Source: Alphaproteobacteria bacterium
GTDB taxonomy: Bacteria; Pseudomonadota; Alphaproteobacteria; DSM-16000; Inquilinaceae
Reading direction: 5' to 3'
Length of the DNA: 64,000 bases
NCBI GenBank assembly: GCA_028277405.1
Contig: JANQGH010000083.1
Coordinates: 1 to 64,000 of the forward strand
Shown here piece by piece: positions 47,756 to 56,787 of the stretch (the stretch's first letter is position 1; each line of letters begins with the position of its first letter). The translations under genes and the position numbers were made by a program. The notes under the pieces were generated by a model that made no database searches, had not been told where the DNA came from, and saw nothing but the letters and a program-made list of their open reading frames with translations.

Positions 47756-47991
47756 GCGCCGCCGCAACCCGCCGGCCGTTTTTCCGCCGGCGCAAGACCT
47801 GCCCGTTTTCCGGCGCCAACGCACCGGCGATCGACTACAAGGACGTAAAGCTGCTTGGCCGCTTCGTGTCTGAGCGCGGCAAGATCGTGCCCAGCCGGAT
47901 CACCGCGGTGTCGATGAAGAAGCAGCGCGAACTGGCCCGTGCGATCAAGCGCGCGCGGTTCTTGGCGCTGCTGCCCTATTCACAAAGCTGA
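47752..47991 (+). CDS. rpsR: 30S ribosomal protein S18
   Basis: This 79-residue protein has [19 protein letters not shown] at the start, then [19 protein letters not shown] and ending [12 protein letters not shown], the S18 signature. It binds S6 and 16S rRNA in the 30S platform. The start overlaps the rpsF stop; rplI follows 18 bases later. Confidence 0.98.
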   Translation: MSAAATRRPFFRRRKTCPFSGANAPAIDYKDVKLLGRFVSERGKIVPSRITAVSMKKQRELARAIKRARFLALLPYSQS

Positions 47992-48009
47992 CCAAGGCGG
48001 GACCCAACC

Positions 48010-48645
48010 ATGGAAGTCATTCTGCTTGAGCGGATCGAGCGGCTGGGCCAAATGGGCGATGTCGTCCAGGTCAAGCCAGGCTTTGCCCGCAACTATCTCT
48101 TGCCCAAACGCAAAGCGTTGCGGGCGACCAAGGACAATCTGGCCCAGTTCGAGACCCAGCGGACTCAGCTCGAGGCCCGCAATCTGGAGCTTCGCAAGGA
48201 GGCCGAACAGGTCGCCGAGAAGGTCGATGGCGTCAAGATCGTAGTCATCCGGCAGGCCGGCGAGAGCGGCCAGCTCTACGGCTCGGTCAGTGCGCGCGAC
48301 GTGGCCGACAGCCTGACCGAAGAGGGTTTCAGCGTCGATAAGGGTCAGGTCGCGATCGACCGGCCGATCAAGACGCTGGGGCTGTTCGGCCTGCGCATCA
48401 GCCTGCACCCGGAGGTCCAGGCCGAGGTTACGGTCAATGTGGCGCGGTCGGCCGAAGAGGCGGAGATGCAGGATCAGCGCGGCGGCATGATCACCGCCGA
48501 TATCCTGGACGCCGAAGAGCGCGAGGCCGAACGGGCTGCCGTCGAGGCGGCTGCGAACGCCGAGCTTCTGGAGCAGCCCGAGGAAGCTGAGACGGGCGAC
48601 GAGGAAGCCAAGGAAGACGAAGAAACCGAGGCGCCTCAAAGCTGA
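48010..48645 (+). CDS. rplI: 50S ribosomal protein L9
   Basis: This 211-residue L9 starts [32 protein letters not shown], the N-terminal RNA-binding domain. A connecting helix and the C-terminal domain ([21 protein letters not shown]) follow. The last 40 residues are a Glu-rich tail ([14 protein letters not shown]) beyond the usual 150-residue length, a known alphaproteobacterial extension. It is followed by a strong terminator. Confidence 0.97.
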   Translation: MEVILLERIERLGQMGDVVQVKPGFARNYLLPKRKALRATKDNLAQFETQRTQLEARNLELRKEAEQVAEKVDGVKIVVIRQAGESGQLYGSVSARDVADSLTEEGFSVDKGQVAIDRPIKTLGLFGLRISLHPEVQAEVTVNVARSAEEAEMQDQRGGMITADILDAEEREAERAAVEAAANAELLEQPEEAETGDEEAKEDEETEAPQS

Positions 48646-48688
48646 GGAAATCGAGGCCGCGCTCGGCGCGGGCTATTGACCAAGTAAG

Positions 48689-48724
48689 GGGCCGAGCCGT
48701 TCGCGACTCGGCCCTTTCCTTTTG
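48689..48724 (+). terminator. intrinsic terminator of the rpsF-rpsR-rplI operon
   Basis: GGGCCGAG (48689-48696) pairs with CTCGGCCC (48707-48714), a 10-base loop lies between, and TTTCCTTTT follows. It starts about 44 bases after the rplI stop. Confidence 0.85.
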
Positions 48725-48952
48725 TCCGATGCCGTGACGTTACCAGAGGTCCGATCAGGACCACACGGTTTCAGGCCCGACCAACCCACAACCAATCCTG
48801 AAAAAGTCCACAAGAAAACCGCGATAGCCTATTGATAACAAAACAGATATTATTCCATGCACAGAGTTACCCACAGACCATCCCAGGGTTAAACAATGGC
48901 CCGTGCGGCATTCAATTCGCTTCGCCATCGGATTGGGTTATAGCTGACCGTC
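48725..48952. promoter_or_regulatory. AT-rich upstream region of dnaB
   Basis: Together with the terminator this makes about 307 bases without a gene. The stretch 48795-48900 is clearly richer in A/T than its surroundings and contains TTGATA (48832-48837) and a -10-like TATTAT (48848-48853), though their spacing does not fit a single promoter. TTACCCACA (forward 48867-48875) resembles a DnaA box with one mismatch. A dnaB promoter is the likely content. An origin is not supported. Confidence 0.4.
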
Positions 48953-50449
48953 ATGGACCCGACGCAGCCGACGCCTGATTTGCCCGACAACATCACCGTA
49001 TTGCCGACTGGTGACCAACCGTCGGCCGCGTACCGGACCCAGCCCCAAAACGAGGAAGCAGAGCAGGCCCTGCTGGGCGCAATTCTGGTCAACAACGCGG
49101 TGATCGACCGCGTCGGTGAGTTTCTTCAGGCCGACCATTTCTTCTACCCGGCACATGGCCGCATCTACGCGGCGTGCTTGAAGTTCCACGAGCTGCACCG
49201 GGTGGCCGATCCGGTCTCGCTGAAGGGATTCTTCGAGCGGGACGGCGATCTGCAGGATATCGGCGGCGCGGACTATCTGGCCGATCTGGCCAGCAGCATC
49301 GTGTCGGTGGTCAACGCCGACGACTATGCCCGCACGATCTATGAGCTGCATCTGCGCCGGCGGTTGATCGCGCTGGGCGAGCGCATGGTCAACGACGCCT
49401 ACCAGCAGGATGTCGACAGCAACGCCACCCAGCAGATCCAGGAGGCGGAAGAGCGGCTTTATCAGCTTGCCGAGGCTGGCGACTTCGAAAGCGGGTTTCG
49501 CGGGTTCAGCGACGTTCTGAAGATCGCGCTGGAAAACGCCAGCGCCGCGCTCAATCGCAGCAGCCATTTGACCGGCATCGGCTCTGGCCTGATGGACATC
49601 GACAAGATGCTGGGCGGGCTGCAGCCGTCGGACCTGCTTATTCTGGCCGCACGCCCCTCGATGGGCAAAACGGCGCTGGCGACCAACATGGCGTTCAACG
49701 CGGCCAAGTCGTACCTCAACAGCGGTGGCAAGGAAGGTGCCGTCGTCGGTTTCTTCTCGCTGGAGATGTCGGCCGAACAGCTGGCGACCAGAATTCTGTC
49801 GGAAGAGGCGGAGATCCCTTCGGAAAAGATCCGCAAGGGCGAGATGAGCAAGAAGACCGATTTTCCGCGTCTTGCGGAGGCGGCGGCCCTGATCGACCGT
49901 GTGCCGCTGTTCGTCGACGACACCGCCGGCCTCACCATCACCCAGCTCCGCACGCGCGCATTGCGGCTAAAAAGGCAACATAATCTCGGCATGATCGTCG
50001 TCGATTATCTGCAGTTGATGCGGCCGGGTGGCACGTCGCGGGTCGACAACCGGGTGCAAGAGATCTCCGAGATCACGCGCGGCCTGAAGATGATCGCGAA
50101 GGATCTGAACATGCCGGTGCTGGCCCTGTCGCAGCTCAGTCGCGCGGTGGAGCAGCGCGAGGACAAGCGACCCCAATTGGCGGATCTGCGCGAATCGGGA
50201 TCGATCGAACAGGATGCCGATGTCGTGATGTTTATTTTCCGCGAGGCCTATTACGTTTCCAAGCGGGAACCGACGATGGGCACCGGGGAACATGCCGAGT
50301 GGCAAGTCGATATGGAGAAGGTCCACAATCTTGCCGACGTCATCATCGCCAAGCAGCGACACGGGCCGACCGGCACGGTCAGACTGCATTTCGAGGGCGC
50401 CTACACGCGCTTTTCGAACCTCGACAACCGACTTAACGACGATCTCTAG
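48953..50449 (+). CDS. dnaB: replicative DNA helicase DnaB
   Basis: This 498-residue hexameric helicase starts with the N-terminal collar domain (YRTQPQNEEAEQALLGAILVNN). The RecA-like motor has Walker A ARPSMGKTALATN near residue 236, Walker B MIVVDYLQLM near 347, and the arginine region KRPQLADLRESGSIEQDAD. It unwinds DNA at the replication fork. No intein is present. The stop TAG overlaps the presumed start of alr. Confidence 0.97.
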   Translation: MDPTQPTPDLPDNITVLPTGDQPSAAYRTQPQNEEAEQALLGAILVNNAVIDRVGEFLQADHFFYPAHGRIYAACLKFHELHRVADPVSLKGFFERDGDLQDIGGADYLADLASSIVSVVNADDYARTIYELHLRRRLIALGERMVNDAYQQDVDSNATQQIQEAEERLYQLAEAGDFESGFRGFSDVLKIALENASAALNRSSHLTGIGSGLMDIDKMLGGLQPSDLLILAARPSMGKTALATNMAFNAAKSYLNSGGKEGAVVGFFSLEMSAEQLATRILSEEAEIPSEKIRKGEMSKKTDFPRLAEAAALIDRVPLFVDDTAGLTITQLRTRALRLKRQHNLGMIVVDYLQLMRPGGTSRVDNRVQEISEITRGLKMIAKDLNMPVLALSQLSRAVEQREDKRPQLADLRESGSIEQDADVVMFIFREAYYVSKREPTMGTGEHAEWQVDMEKVHNLADVIIAKQRHGPTGTVRLHFEGAYTRFSNLDNRLNDDL

Positions 50450-51557
50450 CGGCACGCAAGGCGCCCGAACGGGCGCGGTCCTGACCATCGATCTGGACGG
50501 CCTGGCCGCCAATTACCGGATGCTCGCACAGAAGGTGGCGCCGGCGCGCTGCGCAGCCGTGGTCAAGGCCAACGCCTACGGCATTGGCGTGGAAATCGCG
50601 GCGCCGGCGCTTTGGCGTGCCGGCGCGCGGACCTTTTTCGTGGCCCTTTTGGACGAAGCCACCACCCTGCGTCAGGTGCTTCCCGAGGCCGAAATCGGTG
50701 TCCTCAACGGGCTGATGCCCGGTACCGAGGCGGACTATGTCGGCCACCGCCTGGTGCCCGTGCTGAACGATCTGGGCCAGGTCCAGCGCTGGTCGGACGA
50801 GGCCAGCCGCCGAGCCGAGCGCCTGCCCGCCTACATTCACCTGGACACCGGCATGAACCGCCTCGGCCTGGGCCTGGACGAGCAGGAACGGCTGGCAGAC
50901 GCGCCGTCGGTCCTCGACGGGTTGGACATGCGGGCCTGGATCAGCCACCTGGCCTGCGCCGAAGACCGAAGCCACCCGATGACGATGGGCCAGCGCGACA
51001 GTCTGGTGGGCATCGCGCGGCGGCTGCCGATGGCACCGCTCAGCCTCGCCAACTCCGCCGGCATCTTTCACCACGATGGTCTGCATTTCGACCTGGCGCG
51101 GCCCGGCTGCGCGCTCTATGGCGTCAACCCGACACCGGGAGAACCGAACCCGGCGCGTCAAGTCGTCCGGCTTGATGCCCGGATCCTGCAGGTTCGTCGC
51201 GTTGACACAGCCATGACGGTTGGTTACGGTGCCGACCACACCCTGACCAAACCCGGAAAAATAGCCACAATTGCAGTGGGTTACGCGGACGGCCTGCTTC
51301 GCGCTACCGGCGGCAAGGGGGATGTTCGCATCGCCGGACGACCGGCCCCCGTTGTAGGACGTCTGTCGATGGATCTGATGACGCTGGACGTGACCAACAT
51401 TCCCGACGAACACCTGGCACCCGGCCAGATGGCCACCGTGATCGGACCGCATCGGACGGTCGACGATATCGCCCGGGACGCCAACACCATCGGCTATGAA
51501 GTGCTGACCTCGCTCGGCGCGCGGTTCGACCGCCGCTATATCGGCACCGGCGCCTAG
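50442..51557 (+). CDS. alr: alanine racemase, apparent ATC start
   Basis: About 371 residues; makes D-alanine for peptidoglycan. The PLP lysine is in AAVVKANAYGIG and the catalytic Tyr is in TVGYGADHTL, with IAVGYADG and GRLSMDLMTLDV as further family motifs. Homology starts at TGAVLTIDLDGLAANYRML, but no ATG, GTG or TTG is in frame near it. The closest in-frame ATG (50292) and TTG lie well inside dnaB. ATC at 50442, overlapping the dnaB stop, gives ISSGTQGARTGAVL and fits the length. CTG 50481 is an alternative, and a base-call error is possible. Confidence 0.85.
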   Translation: MSSGTQGARTGAVLTIDLDGLAANYRMLAQKVAPARCAAVVKANAYGIGVEIAAPALWRAGARTFFVALLDEATTLRQVLPEAEIGVLNGLMPGTEADYVGHRLVPVLNDLGQVQRWSDEASRRAERLPAYIHLDTGMNRLGLGLDEQERLADAPSVLDGLDMRAWISHLACAEDRSHPMTMGQRDSLVGIARRLPMAPLSLANSAGIFHHDGLHFDLARPGCALYGVNPTPGEPNPARQVVRLDARILQVRRVDTAMTVGYGADHTLTKPGKIATIAVGYADGLLRATGGKGDVRIAGRPAPVVGRLSMDLMTLDVTNIPDEHLAPGQMATVIGPHRTVDDIARDANTIGYEVLTSLGARFDRRYIGTGA

Positions 51558-51569
51558 GGGATCGACCAG

Positions 51570-52343
51570 ATGCGGTTTTTGCGGGCGATCGGCAGGGCAG
51601 CCTTGCGCTTTCTGGCGGCCGCGGGCCGGCTGGCGATCTTCACCTTCGTCAGCCTGTCCTACTGCGTCCGGCCGCCGATCTACGTCAGCCAGATCCTGCG
51701 GCAGTTTGTCGAGATCGGCTACTACTCGCTGCCCGTCGTCGGCCTGACGACCCTGTTCACTGGCATGGTTTTGACGGTGCAGACCGCCGACGGTTTCGGC
51801 GACTTCAGCGACGAAAACGCGGTCGCCACCATCGTCGTGCTTTCGGTGACCCGAGAGCTGGCGCCGGTCCTTGCCGGCCTGATGGTCGCCGGGCGAATCG
51901 GTGCCTCGATGGCGGCCGAGATCGGCACGATGCGCGTGACAGAACAGATCGACGCGCTGACCACGCTGGCCACCAATCCCTACCGCTATCTGATCGTGCC
52001 GCGCCTGATCGCCGGCACGGCGATGCTGCCCCTGCTGGTGGTGGTCGGCAACATCATCGGCATTTTCGGCGGGTTCCTGATCGCGGTTTACGAGCTTGGC
52101 TACAACGGCCACCAGTTCATTGCCCGTTCGTGGGACGCATTGGAAACGATCGGCGTGGTATCGGGATTGGTTAAGGCCGCCGTCTTCGGCTTTCTGATCG
52201 CGCTGATGGGCTGTTACCACGGCTATCACTCCAAGGGCGGCGCTCAAGGCGTGGGCATGGCGACCACGAACTCGGTGGTTTCCGCCTCGATCCTGATCTT
52301 GAGCTTCAACTACATCATCACCGGGCTGTTCTTTGCCGCGTGA
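51570..52343 (+). CDS. mlaE: MlaE-type permease (phospholipid/ABC transport)
   Basis: This 257-residue inner-membrane protein has the MlaE/TTG2B features: QFVEIGYYSLPVVGLTTLFTGMVLTVQT, AAEIGTMRVTEQIDALTTLATNPYRYL and the C-terminal GATNSVVSASILIL-like segment (ATTNSVVSASILILSFNYIITGLFF). In the Mla system it forms the permease of the MlaFEDB complex for phospholipid trafficking. No MlaD lies next to it in this window. It overlaps the mlaF gene by four bases. Confidence 0.9.
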   Translation: MRFLRAIGRAALRFLAAAGRLAIFTFVSLSYCVRPPIYVSQILRQFVEIGYYSLPVVGLTTLFTGMVLTVQTADGFGDFSDENAVATIVVLSVTRELAPVLAGLMVAGRIGASMAAEIGTMRVTEQIDALTTLATNPYRYLIVPRLIAGTAMLPLLVVVGNIIGIFGGFLIAVYELGYNGHQFIARSWDALETIGVVSGLVKAAVFGFLIALMGCYHGYHSKGGAQGVGMATTNSVVSASILILSFNYIITGLFFAA

Positions 52344-53140
52344 GCGCCGCACAATCGGACATCATGACTGAAACGCCGAAAATCAGCCTTCAGAACCTGC
52401 ACAAGCGATTCGGCCCGGTCGAGGTTCTGAAGGGCCTCAGCCTGGACATCGCCAAGGGTGAGTCCGTGGTGGTCATCGGCGGCTCCGGCACGGGCAAGTC
52501 CGTGATGCTGAAATGCCTGCTCGGCCTGATGGAGCCTGACGAGGGCAAGATCTTCGTCGACGGTGAGGAGACGACGCATCTGCGGGGTGCCGCCAGAACC
52601 GACCTGCTGGCCCATTTCGGCATGCTGTTCCAGGGCGGCGCGTTGTTCGACAGCCTGTCGGTCTGGCAAAATGTCGCCTTTCAGGGTCTTCAGCGGCATA
52701 CGTTGACCCGTGCCCAGGCGCGTGACTTGGCGGTCCGCAAGCTGGCCGATGTCGGGCTGAAGCCGGAGGTGGCCGACATGATGCCGGTCGAGCTTTCCGG
52801 CGGCATGGAAAAGCGCGTGGCCCTGGCCAGGGCGATCGCGACCGATCCCGACATCATCCTGTTCGACGAGCCGACCACCGGGCTGGACCCGATCATGGGC
52901 GACGTCATCGACAGGCTGATCGTCAAATGCACCAAGGAGCTGGGTGCGACCACGCTGTCGATCACCCATGACATGGCCTCGGCCCGCACCATCGCCGACC
53001 GGATCGCCATGCTTTACGACGGCAAGCTGATCTGGCAGGGCGAGGCCTCGTCGATCGACGATTGCGGCAACCCCTTCGTCGATCAGTTCGTAAATGGCCG
53101 CGCGGAAGGTCCGATCCAGATGCCGGTACAGGCCGGCTGA
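52340..53140 (+). CDS. mlaF: MlaF-type ABC ATPase
   Basis: This 266-residue ATPase has Walker A GGSGTGKSVMLKCLLG (about residues 51-66), a signature of the type ELSGGMEKRVALARAI, and Walker B IILFDEPTTGLDPIM. The ExxTHLRG... and Mla-typical LFQGGALFDSLSVWQNV segment mark it as MlaF. GTG 52340 overlaps the mlaE stop; ATG 52364 would remove eight residues. Its partner permease is directly upstream. Confidence 0.92.
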   Translation: MSAAQSDIMTETPKISLQNLHKRFGPVEVLKGLSLDIAKGESVVVIGGSGTGKSVMLKCLLGLMEPDEGKIFVDGEETTHLRGAARTDLLAHFGMLFQGGALFDSLSVWQNVAFQGLQRHTLTRAQARDLAVRKLADVGLKPEVADMMPVELSGGMEKRVALARAIATDPDIILFDEPTTGLDPIMGDVIDRLIVKCTKELGATTLSITHDMASARTIADRIAMLYDGKLIWQGEASSIDDCGNPFVDQFVNGRAEGPIQMPVQAG

Positions 53141-53151
53141 GCAAATCGACC

Positions 53152-54537
53152 ATGGCGCGGCGGGCTGCCAACTTCGTCTGTCAGTCCTGCGGGGCGGTTC
53201 ACGCCAAATGGGCCGGCAGGTGCGACGCCTGCGGGGCCTGGAACAGCATCGTCGAGGAACAGGCGGCCGACACCGTGCCGCGCGGGCTGGACGGTCGATC
53301 CGGCCGCAAGATCGCGTTTGCCGATCTGAGCAACGCGGGACCGGACACCCCCCGGTTCGCCACCGGCATCGCCGAGTTCGACCGGGTCTGCGGCGGCGGT
53401 CTGGTACCGGGCTCCGCGATCCTGATCGGCGGCGATCCGGGCATCGGCAAGTCGACCCTGCTGTTGCAAGTGGTCTGCCGCCTGGCCGCAGAACGTCCCG
53501 CGATCTATGTCTCCGGCGAGGAAGCGGTTGAGCAGATAAGGCTGCGCGCCGCTCGGCTTGGCGTCCACCAGGCGCCGGTTTCGCTGGGCGCCGCGACCAA
53601 TGTCCGGGATATCGTGGCCAGCCTGGACGGCCTGGACAATGGCGCCCTGGTCGTCATCGATTCGATCCAGACCATGTATGTGGACACGCTGGAAAGCGCG
53701 CCGGGCACGGTCGGCCAGGTGCGCGCCAGCGCCGCCGAGCTGATCCGGGTCGCCAAGCGACAGGGCCTGTGCCTCTTGCTGGTCGGGCATGTCACCAAGG
53801 ATGGCGCCATTGCCGGGCCCCGGGTGCTGGAGCATATGGTCGATGCGGTGCTCTATTTCGAAGGCGAGCGCGGCCATCAGTTCCGCATCCTGCGCGGAGT
53901 GAAGAACCGATTCGGTGCCACCGACGAGATCGGCGTGTTCGAAATGACGGATGGCGGCCTGATCGAGGTCGAAAACCCGTCGGAGCTGTTTCTGGCCGAA
54001 CGGTCAGGCGAGATTTCCGGTGCTGCCGTCTTTGCCGGCATCGAGGGCACGCGGCCCGTGCTGGTCGAGGTTCAGGCCCTGGTCGCACCATCGCCGCTGG
54101 GCACGCCACGCCGCGCCGTGGTCGGTTGGGACAGCGCGCGCCTGTCCATGGTCCTCGCTGTCTTGGAGGCGCGCTGCGGTGTGACCATCGGCCCGAACGA
54201 CGTCTATCTCAACGTCGCCGGCGGTCTGCGCATCAGCGAGCCGGCCGCCGATCTGGCCGTCGCTGCCGCCCTGGTCTCGTCGTTGAGCGGTACGCCGGTT
54301 CCGGCCGACACCGTCGTCTTCGGCGAGATCGGCCTGTCGGGCGAGGTGCGCGGCGTCAGCCAGACCGAGGCGCGGCTGAAGGAAGCAGCAAAGCTGGGTT
54401 TCGGCCGTGCGATCGTGCCGGCCCGATCGGGCGCTCGCCAGCGCAACAAGGGCTTGTCTCGCGGCCCCGAGATGCGCCAGATTGGCCATCTGGCCGAGCT
54501 ATTGCCGATCCTGGGCGCGACTCACGACAACGGTTAG
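53152..54537 (+). CDS. radA: DNA repair protein RadA
   Basis: This 461-residue RecA paralogue helps branch migration in recombination. The N-terminal zinc finger is FVCQSCGAVHAKWAGRCDACGAW. Walker A is GGDPGIGKSTLLLQ (about residues 96-109), the RadA motif is GVKNRFGATDEIG, and the C-terminal Lon-protease-like domain contains GGLRISEPAADLAVAAAL. ATG 53152 is 12 bases behind mlaF. The gene is followed by cvpA. Confidence 0.96.
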   Translation: MARRAANFVCQSCGAVHAKWAGRCDACGAWNSIVEEQAADTVPRGLDGRSGRKIAFADLSNAGPDTPRFATGIAEFDRVCGGGLVPGSAILIGGDPGIGKSTLLLQVVCRLAAERPAIYVSGEEAVEQIRLRAARLGVHQAPVSLGAATNVRDIVASLDGLDNGALVVIDSIQTMYVDTLESAPGTVGQVRASAAELIRVAKRQGLCLLLVGHVTKDGAIAGPRVLEHMVDAVLYFEGERGHQFRILRGVKNRFGATDEIGVFEMTDGGLIEVENPSELFLAERSGEISGAAVFAGIEGTRPVLVEVQALVAPSPLGTPRRAVVGWDSARLSMVLAVLEARCGVTIGPNDVYLNVAGGLRISEPAADLAVAAALVSSLSGTPVPADTVVFGEIGLSGEVRGVSQTEARLKEAAKLGFGRAIVPARSGARQRNKGLSRGPEMRQIGHLAELLPILGATHDNG

Positions 54538-54556
54538 TCAAAAGGCGGAACGCGAC

Positions 54557-55228
54557 GTGGAAGACTGGCCGATCGGCCCCGGCGACCTGGCTGTTCTGAT
54601 CATCCTGCTCTTGTCGGCGATCGTCGCCTTCGTGCGCGGTTTCGTGCGCGAGTTTCTCGGCGTCTTGGCCTGGATCGGTGCGGCGGTCGTCACGCTCTAC
54701 ACCTTTTCCGCCGCCCAGCCATTCCTGCGCCAATACATCTCCATCGAATGGCTGTCGGACCTGATCACCGGCCTGGTGATCTTTGTCATCAGCCTGGTGG
54801 TGTTCTCCACCCTCGCCCATTTCGCCGCGCGCGGTGTGCGCACCTCGGCGCTGAACGCCGTCGACCGGTCGCTGGGCTTCCTGTTCGGGCTGGTGCGCGG
54901 CGCGGTTCTCGTCTGCCTGGCTTACCTGATCCTGGTCTACGCCAGCGAGGACGGCCAGTTGCCGACCTGGGTCGAGGACGCACGCACGCGGCCCTTCGTT
55001 GAGCAGGGGGCGGCCTGGCTGATCGATCTGGTGCCCGAGGGCTCGTTCGATGGCGGCGGTGATTTCGGCACGTTGCGGCGCGAGCTGAACGATGATTTCG
55101 GGCCATCCCTGCGCGACCTGAGCCAACCGCAACCGGCCGTGCCGAATGGGGATGCAAGTGACGGGCCAAGCGGTTATAACGAGCGCCAGCGCGGCGACTT
55201 GGACCGCGTGATCGAAACCGCCCAATAG
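54557..55228 (+). CDS. cvpA: CvpA family membrane protein
   Basis: This 223-residue inner-membrane protein has four hydrophobic segments in the first 125 residues (LAVLIILLLSAIVAFVRGF, WIGAAVVTLYTFSA, LITGLVIFVISLVVFSTL, GFLFGLVRGAVLVCLAYLILV). The family motif GFVREFLGVLAWIGA is present. GTG 54557 is preceded by GGCGGAA. The acidic C-terminal tail is soluble. CvpA is upstream of purF in many proteobacteria, as here. Its function in colicin V secretion or envelope is not well defined. Confidence 0.88.
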   Translation: MEDWPIGPGDLAVLIILLLSAIVAFVRGFVREFLGVLAWIGAAVVTLYTFSAAQPFLRQYISIEWLSDLITGLVIFVISLVVFSTLAHFAARGVRTSALNAVDRSLGFLFGLVRGAVLVCLAYLILVYASEDGQLPTWVEDARTRPFVEQGAAWLIDLVPEGSFDGGGDFGTLRRELNDDFGPSLRDLSQPQPAVPNGDASDGPSGYNERQRGDLDRVIETAQ

Positions 55229-55230
55229 CG

Positions 55231-56784
55231 ATGGCGGTTCTGCGTGCGTGGAAGGACAGATCGCACAAAGTGACGCCGACAGAACACCCGGCCCCAATGG
55301 GCTCGACGGCCGACCTGGACACATCCGCCTTGGACGACAAGCTGCATGAGGAATGCGGCGTCTTCGGCATTTTCGGCCACAGCGACGCGGCCGCGCTGAC
55401 GGCCCTTGGTCTGCATGCCCTGCAGCATCGCGGGCAAGAGGCCTGCGGCATCGTCAGTTGCGACGGCGACCAGTTCAACGCCCATCGCGCGTTGGGCCAT
55501 GTCGGCGACAATTTCGAACAGCCGGAGGTGGTCGAGGCGCTGAAGGGCAGCCAGGCGATCGGCCACAACCGCTATGCCACCACGGGCGCGACCTTGCTGC
55601 GCAACGTCCAGCCCCTGTTCGCCGATTTCGATTTCGGCGGCTTCGCCATCGGCCATAACGGCAACCTGACCAACGCCTACCAGCTGCGCCGGCAACTGGT
55701 GCGGCGGGGCAGCATCTTCCAGTCGACCACCGATACCGAGGTGATCGTCCACCTGATGGCGACCAGCCGGGGCGGCAACGTGATCGACCGTCTGGTCGAG
55801 GCCCTGCGCCAGATCGAGGGCGCCTATTCGGTGATCGCGATGGCCAAGGACCAGGTGATCGGCGTGCGCGACCCGCTGGGTGTCCGGCCGATGGTGCTGG
55901 GCCGGCTGGACGGCGCCGACGGCTCCGTCAGCCATATCCTGGCGTCGGAGACCTGCGCGCTGGACATCATCGATGCCAGCTTCGTCCGCGAGGTCGAGCC
56001 GGGCGAGTTGGTCGTGCTGGACAAGGACGGCGTCACCAGCCTGAAGCCGTTCATGCCGACCAAGCAGCGCTTCTGCATCTTCGAATACATCTATTTCGCC
56101 CGGCCCGACAGCGTGGTGGAAGGCGAGTCGGTTTACGATGCGCGCCAGCGGATCGGTGCCGAACTGGCGCGGGAGCAAGCCGTCGACGCCGATGCCATCG
56201 TGCCCGTGCCGGACAGCGGCGTGCCTGCCGCACTGGGCTACGCCAAGGCCAGCGGCATACCCTTCGAACTCGGCATCATCCGGAACCACTATGTCGGCCG
56301 CACCTTCATCGAGCCGACGGACCAGATCCGCCATCTGGGCGTGCGCCTGAAGCACAATGCCAACCGGTCGATCCTGGCCGGCAAGCGGGTCGTGCTGGTC
56401 GACGATTCGATCGTGCGCGGCACGACCAGCCGCAAGATCGTGCAGATGGTGCGGTCGGCCGGCGCGACCGAGGTCCATATGCGCATATCCAGCCCGCCGA
56501 CCATGCACCCCTGCTATTACGGCATCGACACGCCGGCGCAGGAAAAGCTGTTCGCTTATCAGCACAGTATCGACGAGATGGCGGCCCTGATCGGCGTCGA
56601 CAGCCTCGCCTATATCTCGATCGACGGCCTGTACCGCGCAATGGGCGAGGCGGCCCGCGACCCGGACGCGCCGCAATTCTGCGACGCCTGTTTTTCCGGC
56701 GACTACCCGACCGCGCTGCCGGATCGGGAAGAAGCCAGTCGCCAGCCGGAACTCTCCTTCCTGTCAGAACGTCGCGCCGGTTGA
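55231..56784 (+). CDS. purF: amidophosphoribosyltransferase, [4Fe-4S] type
   Basis: Up to 517 residues; catalyses the first committed purine step (PRPP + glutamine to phosphoribosylamine). A propeptide ends at LHEE, so the catalytic Cys is in ECGVFGIFGH. PRPP binding is RVVLVDDSIVRGTTSRK. Four cysteines match the iron-sulfur ligands of Bacillus-type enzymes: SETCALDI, HPCYYGID and CDACFSGD. That suggests an oxygen-sensitive [4Fe-4S] cluster. The start may be ATG 55231, two bases behind cvpA, or GTG 55270. The first 13 residues of the long form look unlike the family. Confidence 0.95.
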   Translation: MAVLRAWKDRSHKVTPTEHPAPMGSTADLDTSALDDKLHEECGVFGIFGHSDAAALTALGLHALQHRGQEACGIVSCDGDQFNAHRALGHVGDNFEQPEVVEALKGSQAIGHNRYATTGATLLRNVQPLFADFDFGGFAIGHNGNLTNAYQLRRQLVRRGSIFQSTTDTEVIVHLMATSRGGNVIDRLVEALRQIEGAYSVIAMAKDQVIGVRDPLGVRPMVLGRLDGADGSVSHILASETCALDIIDASFVREVEPGELVVLDKDGVTSLKPFMPTKQRFCIFEYIYFARPDSVVEGESVYDARQRIGAELAREQAVDADAIVPVPDSGVPAALGYAKASGIPFELGIIRNHYVGRTFIEPTDQIRHLGVRLKHNANRSILAGKRVVLVDDSIVRGTTSRKIVQMVRSAGATEVHMRISSPPTMHPCYYGIDTPAQEKLFAYQHSIDEMAALIGVDSLAYISIDGLYRAMGEAARDPDAPQFCDACFSGDYPTALPDREEASRQPELSFLSERRAG

Positions 56785-56787
56785 ACC

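Noticed and set aside
48725-48952. Possible replication origin upstream of dnaB
   Set aside because: Only one imperfect DnaA-box-like sequence is seen. An AT-rich promoter region is enough to explain the composition.
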